This document shows, piece after piece, positions 53,219 to 61,160 of a stretch of DNA of 64,000 nucleotides. The notes beneath the pieces are model-generated. The model worked only from the letters and a program-made list of their open reading frames with translations. It searched no databases and had not been told where the DNA came from. A program made the position numbers and the translations under genes. This DNA is from JALYUA01 sp039933215 (lineage in GTDB: Bacteria; Acidobacteriota; Thermoanaerobaculia; UBA5066; Gp7-AA6). Each line of letters begins with the position of its first letter. The first letter of the stretch is position 1. The stretch spans positions 1-64,000 of the forward strand of contig JBDTOO010000007.1 in assembly GCA_039933215.1 (NCBI GenBank). Reading direction: 5' to 3'.

Positions 53219-55072
53219 CTACGTCTTCCGGTGGTTGACGGTCTCTTTCCGTTTGGTCCCGAACTTCTCGACGAGCCGGATGTTCGATCGCACCTGCTGC
53301 AGCATCCGGTCCTCGAGGGCCGCGCCGCGGGCGGCCGTCTTCGCCTTGGTGAACGCCGCCTTCGCTTCGTCCGGGCGCCCCGCCGCGAGGTAGGCCATCC
53401 CGAGGTGATGGAAGGTCGTCGGCTGAGCCGCCCGCTCGCTCGACTTGCGGAGGCAGTCGATCGCTCGCTCGAACTCGTTGCGCTTGTAGTGCACCCAGCC
53501 GAGGGCGGCGAGCGGATAGGGCTTCAGCTCGTCCGGAGCCGCCGACAGCGCCCGGCCGGCATAGTCGAGCGCCGAGTCGAGGTCCTGGCCGGAGTCGGCG
53601 AGGGCCGTGGCGAGCTCGTAGTAGCCGACCGCCTGCGACGTCTTGGCGGGATGGCTCTGGAGGAACTCCCGGACGAACTCCGTGGCCTCGGCCGTTTTGC
53701 CCTCGGCGCGGAGGGCCTCCGCGAGCGTCGAGCAGGCCGCGGCCGCCACGACATCCTCCGGTTCGGCGGCGAGCACCTCGCGGCAGGCCGCGATCGCCTC
53801 CTGCCAGAGACCGAGAGACGCGGAGAGCAGGGCAAACGAGATGCGGATCGTGGCGTTGCCGGGCTCCGCCTCCATGGCCTTGCGATAGAGGCCGTGCGCG
53901 CGCCGCAGGAGCCCGCGGGAGACCGCCTCCTCCGCCTCTCGGTAGGCGTCGCCGCCGCGCCCCTCGACGCGCGGGAGCGCGTAGCGCCGGCGCCTCTCGA
54001 CCAGGCGCACCGCCTCCTGGTACTCGAGCCGACGCGGATTCTTCTCGAGCGCCTGCTGGAAGCAGTCGAGGGCGCGCTTGGTCCAGTTCTTCTCCAGGTA
54101 GCAGAGCCCGAGCTGGAACACCGCCTCCTCGGAGTCCGGCGCGAGCCTCCGAGCCTCCTCGAAGACCTGGATCGCGTTGTTCAGCTCGCCCTTCTCCCGG
54201 AGCACGGTCCCGAGAAGAACCTGCGCCGAGATCACGGGAGCGGCGTCGATCGCGAGGCGCAGCTCCCGCTCGGCCTCGACCCAGCGCGTCCCGTTCGCGT
54301 AGAGCGCGCCGAGCGCGAAGTGCGGCAGGAAGGCATCGTTGCGGCGGTCGATCGCCTGCTTCAGGAGCTCCTCGGCGCTCTGGGTCTCCCCCGCCTCGGA
54401 GGCCGCGATTCCGGAGTACACGAGCGACTCGAAGTGGTCGGGATCGGTGGCGAGGATCTTCTTGAAATAGGACGCGGCGCGCTCGAGCTCCCCCGCCGAG
54501 AAATGCGTCTCCGCGAGGTAAAAGCCGAGCTCGACATTGCGGCGGTCGCCGCGGAAGAGCTCCTCCAGCATTCGGACGCCACGATCGGAGTCGAGCGCGA
54601 GGATCGCGAACTCCGCCTCGCGCAGGCGCTTCAAGAAGCCGGTGCGGTCCTCGCCGGAGTGGCCCGCGATGATCCGGTCGCGCCGCTCGAGGAACCGGTC
54701 TTTCTTTTCGAGCGCCTGCATGCGCTCGTCCATCTTCGTCTCCCAGAGATCGAGCACCTCCTCCGACCGGACGGCGCCGGAGCGCTCGAGGGTCTCCTGG
54801 AGGGCGAGGATGCCCGTGTGAGCCACGAAGAGATTCTTCTCGAGGTTGGAGACGGACTCGAGCAGCGTCTTCAACGCCTCGGCGGTGCGCTTGACGACGT
54901 CCTCGAGGGTGGAGATCCGCTCGAGGAGGTGCTCGTCGAACGGGATCTCCTCCGCCGGCTCTCCGGGCTCCTCGACCACGCCGACGCCGGACAGCACGAG
55001 CAGCTTCGAGTGACAGCGCTCACAGAACTCCTCGTCGTCGCGGTTCTTCAGCCCGCAGACCTGACAGAACAT
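53219..55072 (-). CDS. Zinc-ribbon TPR protein
   Basis: A 617-residue cytoplasmic protein. The N-terminus is a zinc ribbon (MFCQVCGLKNRDDEEFCERC, two CxxC). An amphipathic segment (about 45-150) of predicted coiled coil follows. Residues 155-600 are about 12 tetratricopeptide repeats (for example VELGFYLAETHFSAGELERA; EEAVFQLGLCYLEKNWTKRA; PYPLAALGWVHYKRNEFERA). No signal peptide or transmembrane helix. TPR proteins scaffold complexes; zinc ribbon plus coiled coil suggests oligomerisation. It is 16 nt downstream of hbd. Confidence 0.78.
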   Translation of the reverse strand: MFCQVCGLKNRDDEEFCERCHSKLLVLSGVGVVEEPGEPAEEIPFDEHLLERISTLEDVVKRTAEALKTLLESVSNLEKNLFVAHTGILALQETLERSGAVRSEEVLDLWETKMDERMQALEKKDRFLERRDRIIAGHSGEDRTGFLKRLREAEFAILALDSDRGVRMLEELFRGDRRNVELGFYLAETHFSAGELERAASYFKKILATDPDHFESLVYSGIAASEAGETQSAEELLKQAIDRRNDAFLPHFALGALYANGTRWVEAERELRLAIDAAPVISAQVLLGTVLREKGELNNAIQVFEEARRLAPDSEEAVFQLGLCYLEKNWTKRALDCFQQALEKNPRRLEYQEAVRLVERRRRYALPRVEGRGGDAYREAEEAVSRGLLRRAHGLYRKAMEAEPGNATIRISFALLSASLGLWQEAIAACREVLAAEPEDVVAAAACSTLAEALRAEGKTAEATEFVREFLQSHPAKTSQAVGYYELATALADSGQDLDSALDYAGRALSAAPDELKPYPLAALGWVHYKRNEFERAIDCLRKSSERAAQPTTFHHLGMAYLAAGRPDEAKAAFTKAKTAARGAALEDRMLQQVRSNIRLVEKFGTKRKETVNHRKT

Positions 55073-55088
55073 CAGGAGGCCGGGCCGA

Positions 55089-55958
55089 TCACGAGCGGGA
55101 GCCCGCGGCTGGATAGTCGTAGAAGCCCTTGCCCGTCTTGCGGCCGAGCCACCCGGCGTCGACCATCTTCACTAAAAGCGGGCTCGGCCGGTACCTCGGA
55201 TCGCCGAACCCCTCGTGCAGCACGCGCAGAATCGAGAGGCACGTGTCCAGGCCGATGAAATCCGCCAGCGTGAGAGGCCCCATCGGATGATTCATCCCGA
55301 GCTTCATGATCGCGTCGATGGCCTCGTGCGTCGCGACCCCCTCGCGCACCGCCTCGATGGCCTCGTTGATCATCGGCATCAGGACCCGGTTCGAGACGAA
55401 CCCCGGAGAATCGTTGCAGAAGACGGGCGTCTTGCCCATGCGGCGCGCCAGGGCCTCGACGGCCGCCGCCGTCTCGTCGGACGTGGCGATCCCCCGGATG
55501 ACCTCGACGAGCGCCATGACCGGCACCGGGTTCATGAAGTGCATGCCGATGAACCGGTCCGGCCGGCCCGTCGCGGCGGCGAGCCGCGTGATCGAGATCG
55601 ATGACGTGTTCGAGGCGAGGATCGTTCCGGCGGGGCACATGCCGTCGAGCTTCCCGAACAGGTCCTTCTTGATCCCCTCGTTCTCGACGATCGCTTCGAC
55701 CACCATGTCGGCGCTCGCGAGGCGGGTGAGGTCCGCGGTCGTCTCGATCCGCCCGAGCGCGGCGCCCTTCTCCTCCGCCGTGCGCTTTCCCTTCGCGACC
55801 TCGCGATCGAGGTTCTTCTCGATCGTCGCGAGCCCCCGCCGGACGAGGGATTCCTCGACGTCCGCGAGAACGACCGAGAGGCCGGCGGCCGCGGCCACGT
55901 GGGCAATGCCATTGCCCATCTGACCCGCGCCGACGACGCCGAGACTCCGGATCTCCAT
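55089..55958 (-). CDS. hbd: 3-hydroxybutyryl-CoA dehydrogenase
   Basis: Oxidises 3-hydroxyacyl-CoA with NAD(P). It is 289 residues. Rossmann motif LGVVGAGQMGNGIAHVAAAA (residues 5-24), catalytic region FIGMHFMNPVPVMALVEVIR (His), CNDSPGFVSNRVLMPMINEA and LADFIGLDTCLSILRVLHEG. It serves fatty-acid or butyrate metabolism and fits the acyl-CoA dehydrogenase gene in this window. A TAGAGT box lies 8 nt before the ATG, with no Shine-Dalgarno sequence. Confidence 0.96.
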   Translation of the reverse strand: MEIRSLGVVGAGQMGNGIAHVAAAAGLSVVLADVEESLVRRGLATIEKNLDREVAKGKRTAEEKGAALGRIETTADLTRLASADMVVEAIVENEGIKKDLFGKLDGMCPAGTILASNTSSISITRLAAATGRPDRFIGMHFMNPVPVMALVEVIRGIATSDETAAAVEALARRMGKTPVFCNDSPGFVSNRVLMPMINEAIEAVREGVATHEAIDAIMKLGMNHPMGPLTLADFIGLDTCLSILRVLHEGFGDPRYRPSPLLVKMVDAGWLGRKTGKGFYDYPAAGSRS

Positions 55959-56083
55959 CGACGCGGACTCTATGGCGGGTCGGGCCGAGGGTAAAGGCGG
56001 GAAATGGCGCAGGCGGCGCCGGAGGAGCGAGAGCCGCCCGGGGGCGGCGGCCGGTCAGCGGTTGCGGGCGAGCTCGCCCCTGG

Positions 56084-56935
56084 TCACGCGGGCACCGCCA
56101 CGCGCATCCGCGGGGTGCCGAAGCGGGACTGGAACGCGACGCCCACCGCCACGACCGACGCCACGCTCCACACGATCGCGCCGAGTACGGGCAGGAGCGA
56201 CGCGGCGCCGAGAGCGGCGAAGCCGAGCGCGAGAGCGGCGGGCCGGCGCGCGGGCGCGACGTTCTGCAGGATCTTCTGCCCGAGGAGAAGGAAGATCGCG
56301 GCCATCCCGAAGATCTTGGCTGCGACCGCCACGCCCCCGAAGAAGAGCGCGATCGGCATCGAGAGAGACGCGGGCAGGAGCGCCAGCGCCGCGGCCGCGG
56401 CGAGAAAGAGGCTCAGCACGCCGAGCGCTCCAGCGAACAGCGCACCGCTCCAGTCTCTCTCCGCGGCGACCGCGGCCCTCGCGAACGCCGAGCCGAAGAA
56501 GTACAGGAGGAGAAGCGTCACGAAGAGCCACACCGAAAGCGCGACCAGGCGGAGGCCCCGCGCGGCGGCGGTCCGGACGGGCGCGTCCCACGGCGCACGG
56601 TGCATCTCCTCGAGGTAGAGCCGCAGCAACGCCCCCGGCGTCGACACGGACCCGCGAACGGGGAGAGGCCGGTCCGTCGGGAGGATCTCTCCTCCGAAGA
56701 CGGAGAGATTGCCCTCGACGCTCCCGCGCGCTCCGAAGCGGACGTCGCCTCCCCACACGATCACGTTGCCCGAGACCGGGGCGTCGAGGCGCACGTCGGA
56801 GAAGACCGCCACGACGTTGCCGGGAACGGCTTCGGAGATCGAGAGGGTGCGTCCGACCGATGTCCGCGCGGGAGCGGCGGACGGCGCCGCGGCGGAAGGC
56901 GCCAGGATGGCGGCGAGGAGGATCGCCGCGATCAT
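56084..56935 (-). CDS. Bactofilin-like/beta-helix membrane protein, third gene of an ECF operon
   Basis: A 283-residue protein with a signal-like N-terminus (MIAAILLAAILAPSAAAP). A repetitive beta segment follows (GNVVAVFSDVRLDAPVSGNV; IVWGGDVRFGARGSVEGNLS; VFGGEILPTDRPLP) typical of right-handed beta-helices in polymer-forming proteins. Four or five membrane helices follow (LVALSVWLFVTLLLLYFFGS; LGVLSLFLAAAAALALLP; MPIALFFGGVAVAAKIFGMA; LGAIVWSVASVVAVGVAF). The ATG overlaps the preceding zinc-finger gene by 4 nt. It may sense or organise envelope stress with the sigma factor; function inferred only from position. Confidence 0.65.
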   Translation of the reverse strand: MIAAILLAAILAPSAAAPSAAPARTSVGRTLSISEAVPGNVVAVFSDVRLDAPVSGNVIVWGGDVRFGARGSVEGNLSVFGGEILPTDRPLPVRGSVSTPGALLRLYLEEMHRAPWDAPVRTAAARGLRLVALSVWLFVTLLLLYFFGSAFARAAVAAERDWSGALFAGALGVLSLFLAAAAALALLPASLSMPIALFFGGVAVAAKIFGMAAIFLLLGQKILQNVAPARRPAALALGFAALGAASLLPVLGAIVWSVASVVAVGVAFQSRFGTPRMRVAVPA

Positions 56936-57501
56936 CCGCGGCGGCGGGAGCGCGCCAGGACGCGGGAGAGAGCGAAGCCCGCCGGAGCGAGCAGCAGGAG
57001 CGCGGCGACGCCGACGAGAGACTCCGCTCGCGCGACGTCCGAGAGCGCCTGCCATCCGACGGGCGCCGCGGCGACGGTGTCGGCCAGAGCGCGCCAGGCG
57101 GCGCGGAAGATCCCGGCCATGGGCGCCGCGGCGGCGAGCCCGAGGCTCGCCTGTTCCCCGGCCGTGAGCCCCGGGGCCCCGGCGATCAGGGAGCCGGCGG
57201 CAAAGAGCACGCCCGAGAAGGCGACCGGGCCGGACCACAGCGAGGGGCTCGTGAGCTCCCGGCGCGAGAAGGGACGGATCCGGACGACCCGCGAAGCCAG
57301 GTCGGGGCGACCGCCCGGCGCGCCGGCGCCGTCCAGGGTCCCCTCGAGCTCCCGCAGGAGGACGCGCGCGGACTCGACCGCCCCGGAACACGCCTCGCAG
57401 CCGGCGGCGTGCACCGCGGCGTCCGGAGCGAAAACGGGGGCATCCGAGGCGGCCAGCGCCTCGCAATCGATCGGGTCCAGCGGTCTCACGCACTCGGTCA
57501 C
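56932..57501 (-). CDS. Putative zinc-finger anti-sigma factor (membrane)
   Basis: A 189-residue protein. A degenerate ZAS-type motif (HAAGCEAC, about 31-38) is followed by a linker and three membrane helices (SGVLFAAGSLIAGAPGL; ASLGLAAAAPMAGIFRAAWR; LVGVAALLLLAPAGFALSRV). The GTG start overlaps the sigma stop codon, and its own stop overlaps the next ATG: the three genes are coupled. Gene order and the finger support an anti-sigma role. Confidence 0.65.
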   Translation of the reverse strand: MTECVRPLDPIDCEALAASDAPVFAPDAAVHAAGCEACSGAVESARVLLRELEGTLDGAGAPGGRPDLASRVVRIRPFSRRELTSPSLWSGPVAFSGVLFAAGSLIAGAPGLTAGEQASLGLAAAAPMAGIFRAAWRALADTVAAAPVGWQALSDVARAESLVGVAALLLLAPAGFALSRVLARSRRRG

Positions 57502-58097
57502 GACAGTTCTCCAGCCAACCTTTCCTTCAATACGGCGCGGGCGCGAAAGAGTTTGTTCTTGACGGTGCCGAGCGGCATGGCCTTGATCTCCGCAATCTCT
57601 TCATACGACAGGCCGGTGAAATGTCGAAGCCCTATCAGCTCCCGGAATTCGGCCGGCAGGCCCTCGATCGCCCGGGTGATCGCCTCCCCCCGCTCGGAAT
57701 TGCGAAGCAGGGCGTAGGGATCGAGGTCGGCCGTTTTGTACTCCGGAGAGGACACTCTCCCGTCGCCGCGGGGATCGGTCGACTCCAGGGGGACCGTTCG
57801 GGGGCGGCGTTTGCGCAGGTGGTCGATGGCCGCGTTGCCCGCGATTCGGAAGAGCCAGGTCGAGAACTTGTACTCGGGGTTGTAGCGGTCCAGGGCCTGA
57901 AACACCTTGACGAGGATCTCCTGCGAAAGGTCCATGGCGTCGTCCCGATTGCCGATCATCCGCGCGACGTGCGACAGAACCCGGGCCTGGTAGCGCCGAA
58001 CGAGAAGCCCGAAGAGGTCCTCCTCGCCCGCGAGGACGCGGCGCACGATCTCGCCGTCGGCGAGGGAGTTCTCTTCTTCGGGCGTGGTCTTTTTCAA
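57498..58097 (-). CDS. RNA polymerase ECF sigma-70 factor
   Basis: A 199-residue sigma factor. Region 2: RRYQARVLSHVARMIGNRDD followed by AMDLSQEILVKVFQALDRYN and KFSTWLFRIAGNAAIDHLRK. Region 4: LPAEFRELIGLRHFTGLSYE and EIAEIKAMPLGTVKNKLFRA. I choose the TTG at 58097 (MKKTTPEEENSLADGEIV) because no ATG or GTG precedes region 2 in frame except far upstream; GAGGAGG lies 11 nt before it. It is divergent from gdhA, with candidate promoters 14 bp apart. Confidence 0.92.
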   Translation of the reverse strand: MKKTTPEEENSLADGEIVRRVLAGEEDLFGLLVRRYQARVLSHVARMIGNRDDAMDLSQEILVKVFQALDRYNPEYKFSTWLFRIAGNAAIDHLRKRRPRTVPLESTDPRGDGRVSSPEYKTADLDPYALLRNSERGEAITRAIEGLPAEFRELIGLRHFTGLSYEEIAEIKAMPLGTVKNKLFRARAVLKERLAGELS

Positions 58098-58142
58098 GCG
58101 TTTCGGCGCCTCCTCGTCGAGGAGCCGCCTCGATCGATGCGT

Positions 58143-58162
58143 TACAATTCGCGCCCATTCTA
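58143..58162. promoter_or_regulatory. Divergent -10 boxes: gdhA (+) and ECF sigma (-)
   Basis: TACAAT (58143-58148, + strand) and TAGAAT (58162-58157, - strand) lie within 20 bp, each upstream of its gene. No convincing -35 is visible for either. Mutual or shared control is possible. Confidence 0.3.
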
Positions 58163-58199
58163 TTGAAGCGGGGCCATCGCCCGACGAGGAGTGACGCCA

Positions 58200-59504
58200 G
58201 TGGACCAAGTCGTCGCAGAACCGCAGTTTCCCACCATCGGTTCCTCTCCCCAGGGCGTCGACTCCGCCAACCCCTTCGAGGAGATGATGTCGCGGTTCGA
58301 CCTCGCGGCGCAGAAGCTCGGGCTCGACCCCGGCCTCTACAAGGTGCTCCGCGAGCCGGTGCGTGAGACGAAGGTCTCGATTCCGGTCGCCATGGACGAC
58401 GGCCGCATCGAGGTCTTCATCGGGTACCGCGTTCTCCACAACATCGCCCGCGGACCCGGCAAGGGCGGCATCCGGTTCGACAAGAACGTGAATTTGGACG
58501 AGGTGCGGGCCCTGGCCGCCTGGATGACGTGGAAGTGCGCGGTCGTGAACATCCCCTTCGGGGGCGCGAAAGGAGGGGTCATCTGCGATCCCGGCAGCCT
58601 CTCCCGCGCCGAGCTCGAGAAGATCACGCGCCGCTACACGGCGGAGCTCATGGACCAGTTCGGTCCCGAGAAGGACGTCCCGGCCCCCGACATGGGCACG
58701 AATCCGCAGATGATGGCCTGGATCATGGACACGTACTCCATGCACGCCCGCCACACCGTCACGTCCGTCGTGACCGGCAAGCCCCTTTCGCTCGGTGGGT
58801 CGCGCGGGCGCGTGGAAGCCACCGGCCGCGGCCTCATGCTCATCTGCCGCGAGGCGGCGCCCCTGCGCGGGCTGACGCTCGCGGGCAGCCGCGTGGTGGT
58901 CCAGGGATTCGGCAACGTCGGCTCGATCGCCGCGCGCATGTGCTTCGAGGCCGGCGCGAAGATCATCGCGGTCTCGGACATCGTCGGCGGGATCCGGAGC
59001 GAGGCCGGGATCGACATGCCGGCCCTCGTCACGCACTACGAGAAGGCGCGGTCCTTCGACGGGTTCCCCGGCGTCACCAAGATCGACAACACCGACCTCC
59101 TCGAGCTCGACACCGACATCCTGATCCCTGCCGCCAACGAGAATCAGATCCGCGGCAAGAACGCCGGCAACATCAAGGCGAAGATCATCGTCGAGGGGGC
59201 GAACGGGCCCACGACGCAGCGGGCGGACGAGATCCTGAACAAGAACGGAATCCTGGTCGTGCCGGACATCCTGGCGAACGCCGGCGGGGTGACGGTCTCC
59301 TACTTCGAGTGGGTCCAGGACCGGGCCGGTTTCTTCTGGCGCGAGAGCGAAGTCAACGAGCGGCTCGAGGACATCATGGTCCAGTCGTTCAAGGACGTGG
59401 CGACGATGGCGGAGAAGTACAACGTGAGCTTCCGCATCGCGGCCTACATGCTCGGGATCTCGCGCGTCGCGCACGACACGATGGTGCGCGGCCTCTATGC
59501 CTAG
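58200..59504 (+). CDS. gdhA: Glutamate dehydrogenase
   Basis: Interconverts glutamate and 2-oxoglutarate plus ammonia. It is 434 residues. Substrate region KGGIRFDKNVNLDEVRALAA and MTWKCAVVNIPFGGAKGGVI (catalytic Lys), APDMGTNPQMMAWIMDTYSM, then the Rossmann motif VVVQGFGNVGSIAARMCFE and ILIPAANENQIRGKNAGNIK. I choose the GTG at 58200: AGGAG lies 8 nt upstream, whereas an in-frame GTG at 58191 overlaps that site. NAD versus NADP preference cannot be read safely. A composite hairpin follows the stop. Confidence 0.96.
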   Translation: MDQVVAEPQFPTIGSSPQGVDSANPFEEMMSRFDLAAQKLGLDPGLYKVLREPVRETKVSIPVAMDDGRIEVFIGYRVLHNIARGPGKGGIRFDKNVNLDEVRALAAWMTWKCAVVNIPFGGAKGGVICDPGSLSRAELEKITRRYTAELMDQFGPEKDVPAPDMGTNPQMMAWIMDTYSMHARHTVTSVVTGKPLSLGGSRGRVEATGRGLMLICREAAPLRGLTLAGSRVVVQGFGNVGSIAARMCFEAGAKIIAVSDIVGGIRSEAGIDMPALVTHYEKARSFDGFPGVTKIDNTDLLELDTDILIPAANENQIRGKNAGNIKAKIIVEGANGPTTQRADEILNKNGILVVPDILANAGGVTVSYFEWVQDRAGFFWRESEVNERLEDIMVQSFKDVATMAEKYNVSFRIAAYMLGISRVAHDTMVRGLYA

Positions 59505-59549
59505 GCCGTCGCCTCCGCGTTCGCGCTGCGGCGCGACCGCTCCGGCTCC

Positions 59550-59600
59550 CGCCGCGTGAGCCTCCTCCCTCCCTTCGGTCGGGAGACTACTCACGCGGCG
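59550..59600. terminator. Composite hairpin after gdhA
   Basis: Outer 11-bp perfect stem CGCCGCGTGAG (59550-59560) with CTCACGCGGCG (59590-59600); inside it CTCCC/GGGAG may pair again. It lies between the convergent gdhA and DciA-like genes. There is no T-run. Confidence 0.55.
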
Positions 59601-59695
59601 AGCGGATGAATCCGCGCGGCTGATTTTCTCCCCCTGGTCCGCGGAGAGGATGAGGAGAGACGCCGCAAGGGCCGAGGCTAAGGAGCCCCGGGGCC

Positions 59696-59995
59696 CTACC
59701 TCAGCGTGATTTTGGGGCGGACCTCTGGGAGCTCCAGGGCGAGCTTGCGCTCGAGCTCCGGGAGGGTGGCCTCGACGGGTTTCTTCCAGGACGGGTCCAG
59801 GAGCGAGAGCGTCAGCGTCCGGCCATAGAGCGATTTCGGCTGGATTTTCCGGGAGAGAGCCTCACCCACGATCCGGCCCCAGCGCGCTTGCAGCCAGATG
59901 AGCGTCGATTCGCCCCGCGTCGCCTTGCGAAGCATGCCATCCGCGATCGCGTCGAGCCGGGTGAACGAGTCGGGACTCTGGCGCTTCTTCCTCAC
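59696..59995 (-). CDS. DUF721/DciA-like protein
   Basis: A 99-residue protein of the DUF721 type: a helical N-terminus (FTRLDAIADGMLRKATRG), the core IWLQARWGRIVGEALSRKIQ, then strands PKSLYGRTLTLSLLDPSWKK. Proteins of this family include DciA, the ancestral replicative-helicase loader, though short ones are often simply 'DUF721'. The GTG overlaps the preceding dehydrogenase stop by 4 nt. The same window also holds a DnaC-like ATPase, so the loader role is uncertain. Confidence 0.78.
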   Translation of the reverse strand: MRKKRQSPDSFTRLDAIADGMLRKATRGESTLIWLQARWGRIVGEALSRKIQPKSLYGRTLTLSLLDPSWKKPVEATLPELERKLALELPEVRPKITLR

Positions 59996-60990
59996 GACTC
60001 CTCCCTTCCCCGCTCCCGGCCCGTCTTCTCGGGCGCGACAGGGCGCAGCGGCTTCTCACCGGTCAGGACGCGGCGGACGTCCTCGACGACCATGCGGGCC
60101 ATTTCCCGGCGCGTCTCCTGTGTCGCGCTGCCCGCGTGCGGCATCAGGACGACGCGGTCGTCGTCCAGAAGAGCGGGCGTGATCGCCGGCTCGTTCTCGT
60201 AAACATCGAGGCCGGCGCCGGCGATGACCCCCTCGTCGAGCGCCCGCGTGAGCGAGGTCTCGTCCACGAGCCCTCCGCGGGCCGTGTTCAAGAGGATCGA
60301 CCCCGGCTTCATCCGGGCGAAGGTCTCACGCGTGAAGAGCCGGTGCGTCTCCTCGGTGAGCGGCAGGTGGAGTGAGACCACGTCCGAGCGGCGAAGAAGC
60401 TCCTCGAACGAGACGCGGGGCGGGTCGTCCGGGTCACCCTCCTGCCGGGGCGAGCGCCCGAACGCGATCACGGTCATCCCGAAGGCCTTCGCGCGCCGGG
60501 CGACGGCGCGTCCGATCCGCCCGGGCCCCGCGATGCCGAGGACCTTGCCCTTGAGGTCGAATCCCAGGAGGAGATCCGGGCGCCATCCGGCGAATCCGCC
60601 GGCGCGAACGAGACGGTCGCCCTCGATGACGCGGCGGGCGAGGGTGAGCAACAGGGCCATCGTCAGATCGGCCGTCGCGTCGGTCAGCGCGTTCGGCGTG
60701 TTCGTGACCACGATGCCGCGAGCCGCCGCCGCGGCGCGGTCGATGTTGTCGACGCCGACGGCATACTGGGCGACGATCTTCAGCCGCTCTCCCGCGCGGA
60801 TCACCTTCTCGGTGACGGGGTCGTCGACAATCGTGATCAGCGCGTCCGCGTCGGGAACCTCGGCGGCGAGCTCGAGCTCGGAGGGGACGTAGCCGAGCAC
60901 GCGCACCTCGAAATCCGGGGCCAGCGTCGAAAGGGACGGCTCGGGAAGCTCCCGCGTGACGACGACGATGGGCTTCACCGGCGGAGCCAT
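59992..60990 (-). CDS. D-2-hydroxyacid dehydrogenase (glyoxylate/hydroxypyruvate reductase-like)
   Basis: A 332-residue NAD(P)-dependent enzyme. Motifs: KIVAQYAVGVDNIDRAAAAA, the Rossmann loop VLGIAGPGRIGRAVARRAK, catalytic Arg in ILLNTARGGLVDE, Glu in AGLDVYENEP and His in VVLMPHAGSATQETRREMAR. This resembles glycerate/glyoxylate reductases more than SerA, as no ACT domain follows. Substrate not certain. Its start overlaps the small membrane protein by 16 nt. The stop overlaps the DUF721 GTG. Confidence 0.93.
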   Translation of the reverse strand: MAPPVKPIVVVTRELPEPSLSTLAPDFEVRVLGYVPSELELAAEVPDADALITIVDDPVTEKVIRAGERLKIVAQYAVGVDNIDRAAAAARGIVVTNTPNALTDATADLTMALLLTLARRVIEGDRLVRAGGFAGWRPDLLLGFDLKGKVLGIAGPGRIGRAVARRAKAFGMTVIAFGRSPRQEGDPDDPPRVSFEELLRRSDVVSLHLPLTEETHRLFTRETFARMKPGSILLNTARGGLVDETSLTRALDEGVIAGAGLDVYENEPAITPALLDDDRVVLMPHAGSATQETRREMARMVVEDVRRVLTGEKPLRPVAPEKTGRERGREES

Positions 60991-61160
60991 CGGGTCTGGA
61001 GGAGGCGCCCTCCGAAGAAGATTCCCGCCCCGACGGCGAGGAGCGCCAGCTCGCCCCGGACGTTTCCCCCGAGGACTCCCGCGAAGAATCCGAAGCCCGT
61101 CACGACCAGTCCCAGAAACTGGATCGCCCGGGACAGGGAGTAGGCGGCCCCGGCGTTCAC
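60975..61160 (-). CDS. Small two-helix membrane protein
   Basis: A 61-residue protein with two hydrophobic stretches (AIQFLGLVVTGFGFFAGVLG and LALLAVGAGIFFGGRLLQTR) and a positively charged C-terminus. The GTG at 61160 overlaps the peptidyl-prolyl isomerase stop by 4 nt, and its end overlaps the next gene by 16 nt. This strong coupling makes a real product likely. Family not recognised. Confidence 0.65.
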   Translation of the reverse strand: MNAGAAYSLSRAIQFLGLVVTGFGFFAGVLGGNVRGELALLAVGAGIFFGGRLLQTRWLRR

